This document shows positions 60,001-64,000 of a stretch of 64,000 nucleotides of DNA, piece by piece (position 1 is the stretch's first letter; each line of letters starts with the position of its first letter). The DNA lies in the NCBI GenBank assembly GCA_004017535.1, contig SAJS01000018.1, forward strand, positions 1-64,000. The letters run 5' to 3'. Below the pieces are notes generated by a model, which made no database searches, was not told where the DNA came from, and saw only the letters and a list, made by a program, of their open reading frames with translations. Position numbers and translations under genes: made by a program. Source of the stretch: Mesorhizobium sp. (lineage in GTDB: Bacteria; Pseudomonadota; Alphaproteobacteria; Rhizobiales; Rhizobiaceae).

Positions 60001-61282
60001 CGGCGACGGGTTGCCCGCGGGCCGCGCCATGACGGTGGCGTTCGGCCCCAACGGACTGCGCCGGCTTGGGCTCGAAGGCGGCGTCGACGACGAACCGCTG
60101 GACACGTTCCCGGTCGCCTTCCGGGAAGGCATGGGCACGCCCGAGCGCAGCCGCATCCTCAACGACACCGGCCCTGACGCGCCCGACAAGTGGCAGTGGG
60201 GGTCTTCCGCCAAGCCCGTCGATGTCGTCATCGTCTGCTATGCCGAGACGCCGGCCCTGCTGAAGGCCGAGATCACGGCCATGAAGCGACAGACGGCAGG
60301 CGCCGGGATGTCGGTGACCGCCGAACTGCCGCTGAAGGTGAAGCGCGAAGGCAAGCGGGCGGTCGAGCATTTCGGCTTCGTCGACGGCATCTCGCAACCG
60401 ATCGTTCGGGGTACGGCGCGCGCCGCCAAGGGAGCCGCGCCCATGCATCTGCTAGCGCCGGGCGAGTTCCTGTTCGGTTATCGCGACGAGCATGGCTTCT
60501 ACCCGTCTTCGCCCTCGGTCGAGGCGGCGCTGGATCGCGCCGGCATCCTGTCGCAGGTGCGGCGCAACCGCCAGATACCCGGGCAACCGCCTCCGCCGCG
60601 CGATTTCGGCCGCAACGGCACGTTCCTCGTCATGCGCCAGTTCGAGCAGCATGTCGAATTGTTCGACGATTATTGCAGGCGGGCGGCGACGCAGGCCGCA
60701 AATGAGACCGGCGATCCCGCCGTCGATCAACGCTGGGTGGCCGCGAAGATGCTCGGCCGCTGGCAGGACGGCAGCTCGCTCGTGCGCAATCCGAACGGGC
60801 GGCCGGGCCGCGGCGTCGACAATGATTTCGCGCTCGGCGCCGAGGATCCGCAGGGGCACGCCTGTCCACTCGGCTCCCACATACGCCGTTCCAACCCGCG
60901 CGATTCGCTCGGTGAGGACCGCGATACGCAGATCAGGATCGGCAAGCGCCATCGCATCCTGCGCGTCGGCCGCACCTACGAGAAAAAGGACAGAAGCGGG
61001 AAGACAGAGAAGGGACTGCTCTTCATGTGTCTCAACGCCGATATCGAGCGCCAATACGAGTTCATCCAGCAGACCTGGGTCTCGTCGAGCTCGTTCCAGG
61101 GTCTTGTCGGGGAGACGGATCCGACGATCGGGGCAAGGGGCGGCGGCGGCCGGTTCTCGATCCCGTCCTGGGAAAAGGTCACCGTGCTCAAGGATGTGCC
61201 GAAGTTCGTCACCACGAAAGGCGGCGGCTATTTCTTCATGCCGAGCCGCTCGGCGCTGCGCTACATGATCTCGCGGTTGTGA
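57056..61282 (+). CDS. Cytochrome P450 - membrane - DyP-type peroxidase fusion protein
   Basis: 1408 residues in one uninterrupted frame. Residues 1 to about 430 are a cytochrome P450: I-helix GMVAGFVPTNVLAG (Thr267), E-x-x-R at Glu307-Arg310 (MEAMRFKP), a PERF-like PNQFDTSRP, and the haem loop FGYGIHLCIGAE with Cys383. Residues about 440-620 and about 770-870 hold two copies of an alpha/beta domain (TIHFTSLAVAP at 483; TIHFARWVLLPG at 789). Between them are two transmembrane helices (about 649-675 and 681-715). Residues about 920-1408 form a DyP-type peroxidase: HFGFVDGISQP with the distal Asp1110, GRNGTFLVMRQFEQHV, and the proximal His1275 in LGSHIRRSNPRD. It should carry two haems and sit on the inner membrane. 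The substrate is unknown. It follows the cyclase gene in the same direction. Confidence 0.9.
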   Translation: MITLKYFAAVRAAQKCQRPVAEMPPFDIYRLRSKGGIASRIAGFLLGDPRWLLALLRRFWPNLGFGNFLLVTKGADVRDILERGDEFETPYGPEMAELARGSNFILGMQDGAAYRQMKSAVLSAFPPAEVEATVRPIAERHSREIMTRASPGFDSIAGLMKVVPVRICRDYFGLQIDDETEFADWSIALSALFFSDPTANPTTRQLAVVGGDRLIKIIDRSIAAVREKAGKDDRPLARLVALMDQGRLSLPDIHSIMLGMVAGFVPTNVLAGSNCLDVILSRTDARQAVDEALGAGDTGKLDRAIMEAMRFKPIWIGPWRYTRRDAVIGKGTRRERLVKAGTVVMPATLSAMFDPEIVQRPNQFDTSRPHRDYMVFGYGIHLCIGAEIARIQIGECIRALFSKPKLTRARGRAGKMVNVGAYPASLKVDFERSPLCRTAEQSMVTVVCPITRPIPLDTVRDKVADLGNPAIGEISAALDKVGTIHFTSLAVAPTGKDEKSGTETGALVLEISGDGSTDDVIAAIAHAIGNRLRPIFRDVCGLPDGGSLEEFLKRKHIEISPSFGSAAGLVFSGTPGHSVRRILAEAKLADSVREIVEKPRAGAGNAMDVLAEARHHVRCLGQFGWAFEPAESLLERPPGHWSRALTTTLLTPAMFATVAIVILAFWRMTYVLVFGNPHGITFTNIAIAGTSLLLSVLGLLAILALFVGLCFLALRRLEDKDQPASTPVEIGALEKILAHEDHTAQNNLTAISTMKAGILRRLALRLSFYLISISAQKVFRPGFLATINTIHFARWVLLPGTNRLMFFSNYGGSWESYLEDFIAKASAGLTGVWSNTDGYPRTRWLFLDGARDGDRFKRWARRQQVPTLFWYTAYPHLNTTRIRINSRIRRGIASATGNEARDWLSLFGSLARPQARPADAGSLPEPPSSPLEELESGEIQSIFFGPFGALGDAHMLGIKVPDGLPAAKRKAWLDFVIGKTSFGDGLPAGRAMTVAFGPNGLRRLGLEGGVDDEPLDTFPVAFREGMGTPERSRILNDTGPDAPDKWQWGSSAKPVDVVIVCYAETPALLKAEITAMKRQTAGAGMSVTAELPLKVKREGKRAVEHFGFVDGISQPIVRGTARAAKGAAPMHLLAPGEFLFGYRDEHGFYPSSPSVEAALDRAGILSQVRRNRQIPGQPPPPRDFGRNGTFLVMRQFEQHVELFDDYCRRAATQAANETGDPAVDQRWVAAKMLGRWQDGSSLVRNPNGRPGRGVDNDFALGAEDPQGHACPLGSHIRRSNPRDSLGEDRDTQIRIGKRHRILRVGRTYEKKDRSGKTEKGLLFMCLNADIERQYEFIQQTWVSSSSFQGLVGETDPTIGARGGGGRFSIPSWEKVTVLKDVPKFVTTKGGGYFFMPSRSALRYMISRL

Positions 61283-61331
61283 TCAGGGGCGCTTAGGCTG
61301 TCTGCTGCTTGGGCGAAGTCGCCGAGCCTGC

Positions 61332-62015
61332 TCAGTCGTCGTCCTGCGATTCGGCGATGTGGGTCAGCGCCGCGGCGTTGATGATGCGCAGGCCGCCGCG
61401 CTTGATGGCGATCATCTGCCGGTTGCGCCAGTCGTTGAGCGTCTTGTTGACGGATTCGCGCGTCGCGCCGAGGAATTCGCCTAGCTCGGATTGCGAAATC
61501 GGAATCCAACCGGCGGAGTCGGCCATGACCCCGCTCAGGAACACCAGCCGCTTCGCCAGCCGGGCCTCGATGCCGAAAAAGGCCTGGTCGCCCAACTCGC
61601 CGCTGACCCAGCGCAGCCGCGTGCACAGCAATTCGATCATCGCTCGCGCGAGAGACGGGTTTTTCTCAATGCGGTCAAAGAGTTGTGTCCGGCTCAGCGA
61701 AACCAGCTCGCAGGCCGTGAGACAGCTCGCGGTGGCCGTGCGCGGGCGTCCGTCCAGTGCCCCGATCTCGCCGACAAGGCTGCGCGACAGCTCGATATTG
61801 GCCACCAGCTTCTGCCCGCCCGGCGAGTAGATCGAGATCTCGACCGTGCCGCTCATCACACCATAGATGCGGTCGGACGCATCCTCCTGGACGAACAAAT
61901 GCTGGCCGGCGGCGTAGCGCTCCAGCTTGCAGCCGCCGAACAACAGGTCGAACTGGCGCGGATCGATGCGCGCCAGGCGCGGCAGGTTGCTGTCGTCCGC
62001 CCCATTTGTAGCCAT
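61332..62015 (-). CDS. Crp/Fnr-family regulator, cAMP-type
   Basis: 227 residues from ATG 62015 (the frame continues 59 codons upstream with poor coding character). The cyclic-nucleotide-binding barrel has IYGVMSGTVEISIYSPGGQK and SLVGEIGALDGRPRTATASC, where the Gly-Glu and Arg-Thr-Ala positions match the cAMP-contacting cassette. The DNA-binding part has ISQSELGEFLGATRESVNKT. It is convergent with the P450-DyP gene. Together with the cyclase gene it suggests a local cAMP circuit, though this is inferred from proximity only. Confidence 0.88.
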   Translation of the reverse strand: MATNGADDSNLPRLARIDPRQFDLLFGGCKLERYAAGQHLFVQEDASDRIYGVMSGTVEISIYSPGGQKLVANIELSRSLVGEIGALDGRPRTATASCLTACELVSLSRTQLFDRIEKNPSLARAMIELLCTRLRWVSGELGDQAFFGIEARLAKRLVFLSGVMADSAGWIPISQSELGEFLGATRESVNKTLNDWRNRQMIAIKRGGLRIINAAALTHIAESQDDD

Positions 62016-62518
62016 GATACGATTCCGCCTCTGGTTAGACGGAAATTGTAGGACAAGTGCATGCTCGATCAAAGCGTCGTCTCCTTCTACGGGGGCTCTC
62101 CGAAATCGGCGGGTGGCTGACAGAAGTTTCAATGTCATGCCCGAGACGTCGAAACCGGATAAGCCGGCAAACTGTAAGGAGACCGGGCGCACTGGCGGTT
62201 ACGTACCGATCCTTCGAGAACGCCGTCCGCGCGCTTGGGTGGGAGGTACCCAGCGCGCAGGCAGCAAATCTGAAAATGGCTAGGTGATCAAAATCCCTTC
62301 CTGCGGAACCGCATCCAGTTCGGAGGCCGTCTTCGAACCTTGCAAGTCGGTCAGGTCCTTGGTGCCGCCGTTGCCTTATCTGCGTGCAAAGCCTGCCGGA
62401 CGTATGTGAAGGCGGTCACAGATCGCCACTGGGCCGATTGCGAAAAATCGAAAACCGCTCTATGGAGCGATCGGCCGAATTGAGGGCGGCCTGTCAACAC
62501 ATTGCACAAGGTCGCCCC
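62016..62518. other. Intergenic region without supported genes
   Basis: About 500 bases upstream of the Crp-type gene on one side and of a small membrane protein on the other. Short frames exist (for example one of about 48 codons from 62138), but none has a clear SD or recognisable product. No hairpin or repeat stands out. Confidence 0.4.
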
Positions 62519-62689
62519 ATGCCCGATGCCTTCTCCCGCGTCATCGCCTTCCTTGCCGTGGTCACGGCCCTTTTGTTTGCCGGGCTGCACTTCCACCAGG
62601 GCCACATCATCGCCACGCTCTATTTCATGACCGGCGCAGTCCTGGTGACCGCCGTGACGCGCATGAATGTGAGACGGGGGCTGATTTAG
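62519..62689 (+). CDS. Small two-helix membrane protein
   Basis: 56 residues from ATG 62519. Two hydrophobic helices: VIAFLAVVTALLFAGLHFHQ and IIATLYFMTGAVLVTAVTRM, with a basic C-terminus (NVRRGLI). The longer open frame upstream lacks an SD, so the short form is preferred. It lies 112 bases before the tRNA gene. The function is unknown. Confidence 0.55.
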   Translation: MPDAFSRVIAFLAVVTALLFAGLHFHQGHIIATLYFMTGAVLVTAVTRMNVRRGLI

Positions 62690-62800
62690 GCGCCTGCGTG
62701 ATCGAGGTTTGGTGGCCTTGAACGATCGTCGGCAGATCGCCTTGACTTCGAGAGCCTGCCTCCCTTATATCGCGGCTCGCTTGGCCTTCGGGCGACGAGC

Positions 62801-62875
62801 GGGCGATTAGCTCAGCGGGAGAGCACACCCTTCACACGGGTGGGGTCGTAGGTTCAATCCCTACATCGCCCACCA
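62801..62875 (+). tRNA. tRNA-Val (anticodon CAC), CCA encoded
   Basis: Full cloverleaf: acceptor GGGCGAT/ATCGCCC, D-arm with TAGCTCAGCGGGAGAGC, anticodon arm ACCC-TTCACAC-GGGT (anticodon CAC, reading GUG) and T-arm with GTAGGTTCAATCCCTAC. The 3' ACCA is encoded in the DNA. No integrase lies next to it. Confidence 0.96.
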
Positions 62876-62876
62876 T

Positions 62877-62900
62877 CCAACCTTATGAAAAGGCTGGATG
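62877..62900 (+). terminator. Hairpin after tRNA-Val
   Basis: ATCCAACCTT and AAGGCTGGAT pair over 9 of 10 bases with a short AT-rich loop just after the tRNA CCA end. There is no long T-run, so it may also be a processing signal. Confidence 0.45.
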
Positions 62901-62941
62901 ATCCCACGAATTTTCATTGAGTACAGTTCGGCATCTAAGGC

Positions 62942-63622
62942 TCAGCCCGCCGCCGCGATCAGCCGTCCCGCCACGTCCGGCGTCAGTGTGTCGAAATGCG
63001 AGATCACCAGGGTTGGCTCGAATTCGCTCACATGACGGTCGGTGTAGCCGAAATCGACCGCGACCACGGGAATTCCGGCTGCCTTGGCGGTGTCGATGTC
63101 GGTCTGCGAATCGCCGACCATCACGGCGCTGTTCGGATCGCCACCGGCCAGCCGGATGGTCTCAGTGAGATGGCGCGGGTCGGGCTTGCGGAAGGCAAAC
63201 GTATCCTGGCCGCAGATCGCGGCAAAATAGTCCGACATGCCAAGCGCGCCGATCAGCGTCGCGGAATTGGCTTCGTATTTGTTGGTGCACACCGCCATCA
63301 GGTATCCGGCGGCCTGGAAACGGTCGAGCGCGGCGATCACGCCGGGGTAGGGGCGCGACTTTCCGGGGATGTTCAGCGTGTAATGGTCGAGGAAGAGCTT
63401 CAGCAGCCGGTCGTGCTCTTCGGCCATCAGCGCCTTGTTCTGCGCGGCATGCGCGCGTTCGATCATGACGCGGCCGCCATGGCCGACGAAGCGCCTGAAA
63501 CCGGCTTCGTCGACGGCGGCCAGATCACTCGCCGCCAGGCTGTGATTGAGGCTGTCGAGCAAGTCCGGCGCGGTGTCGACCAGCGTACCGTCGAGGTCGA
63601 AGACAATGATCGGGCGGGTCAT
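62942..63622 (-). CDS. gph: Phosphoglycolate phosphatase
   Basis: 226 residues from ATG 63622; the frame remains open far upstream but the HAD motif starts here. HAD hydrolase: motif [21 protein letters not shown] with the nucleophile Asp, a helical cap, motif [10 protein letters not shown], motif [11 protein letters not shown] and motif [21 protein letters not shown]. It removes phosphate from 2-phosphoglycolate in the cytoplasm. It is divergent from rpiA, a pairing common in Rhizobiales. Confidence 0.9.
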   Translation of the reverse strand: MTRPIIVFDLDGTLVDTAPDLLDSLNHSLAASDLAAVDEAGFRRFVGHGGRVMIERAHAAQNKALMAEEHDRLLKLFLDHYTLNIPGKSRPYPGVIAALDRFQAAGYLMAVCTNKYEANSATLIGALGMSDYFAAICGQDTFAFRKPDPRHLTETIRLAGGDPNSAVMVGDSQTDIDTAKAAGIPVVAVDFGYTDRHVSEFEPTLVISHFDTLTPDVAGRLIAAAG

Positions 63623-63782
63623 GGGCGGTCCTGCGAAATTCTCGTTGCCGCAGCCGATACAGGCTGGCCAGGGTTCAAGCAAGAAGCCTCGATCGGTCCA
63701 CAGAGCCTTTGACGAGGTAGCCTTTGACGGGACAGGCAAAAATGCTAGGAGGCGCGCGAAACCGGCGAAATCAGGGCTCCCC

Positions 63783-64000
63783 ATGGATGCAAGGCAGTTG
63801 AAGGTCGAAGCCGCGCGGGCAGCACTCGCCCATGTCGGCGGCGGCATGCGGCTCGGCATCGGCACCGGCACCACGGCGGAAGAGTTCGTGCGGCTGCTGG
63901 CCGAGAAGGTTGCGACCGGCCTCAAGGTCATCGGCGTGCCGACTTCCGAGCGCACCGCGGCGCTCTGTCGCGAGCTGGGTGTGCCGCTGTCCACGCTTGA
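63783..64000 (+). CDS. rpiA: Ribose-5-phosphate isomerase A, 3' end cut by window edge
   Basis: The first 72 or so codons only, of about 230. [20 protein letters not shown], then [20 protein letters not shown], the phosphate-binding loop of RpiA, and [20 protein letters not shown]. It interconverts ribose-5-phosphate and ribulose-5-phosphate in the pentose phosphate pathway. It is divergent from gph. Confidence 0.93.
   Translation, partial: MDARQLKVEAARAALAHVGGGMRLGIGTGTTAEEFVRLLAEKVATGLKVIGVPTSERTAALCRELGVPLSTL

Noticed and set aside
1-64000. CRISPR array or rRNA operon
   Set aside because: No regularly spaced repeats and no 16S, 23S or 5S sequence were seen.

Overview
The window looks like chromosomal DNA of a Mesorhizobium-like alphaproteobacterium (Rhizobiales). 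This is inferred from the GC-rich coding bias, the rhizobial small-protein families (DUF3606, DUF1003, DUF2269, DUF1289, DUF971), the palindromic intergenic repeats near 46.9 and 48.1 kb, and the core gene neighbourhoods. No 16S rRNA is present to confirm it. One tRNA gene (Val, anticodon CAC) lies at 62.8 kb.

Left part (1-30.3 kb) is accessory in character: catabolic and surface-sugar genes, many small hypothetical proteins, and gene remnants. It opens with a cut-off UDP-galactopyranose mutase and a glycosyltransferase, then a GH43-like protein, a stand-alone SIR2-domain protein, a Crp/Fnr regulator and small unknown genes. Next come an SDR-DoxX fusion with a DUF2269 partner and a manganese catalase. 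The 11.2-19.5 kb block is a sugar-use locus: a YtfQRT-YjfF-like ABC importer, a GMC oxidoreductase, a GntR/FCD regulator and, divergently, an enolase-superfamily dehydratase. A DMT exporter with a divergent CGNR regulator, DUF1003, an ArsR-type regulator, a low-affinity iron permease-like protein and an aspartoacylase-family hydrolase follow. Seven sites of the form GGAAC-N16/17-xGTT or a close variant lie upstream of genes here. This suggests the block belongs to the EcfG/RpoE2 general stress regulon. Remnants of exonuclease III and of a DUF892 (YciE) protein, plus a 96-bp element with perfect ends, show past turnover. A tyrosine recombinase sits directly against the 5' end of dusA, a known integration target.

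Right part (30.4-64 kb) is mostly core: dusA, a retropepsin-like protease with DUF1289, cobT, a membrane histidine kinase, nuclease, GST, uracil-DNA glycosylase-like and Lrp genes, DUF3299, AlkD-like and hydroxyisobutyrate dehydrogenase-like genes. Then follow a polar amino-acid importer without its ATPase, mobB-mobA, moaA, a MarR/hydrolase divergent pair, rhodanese-plsY, an L,D-transpeptidase, gph and rpiA (cut off).

The most unusual locus is 55.2-62.0 kb. A class III adenylate cyclase with TolB-like and TPR regions is followed by a 1408-residue protein that joins a cytochrome P450, two membrane segments, a repeated alpha/beta domain and a DyP-type haem peroxidase. A Crp-family regulator converges on it. 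Together they could form a cAMP-linked haem-oxidation system at the membrane, which I regard as the best candidate for undescribed biology in the window.
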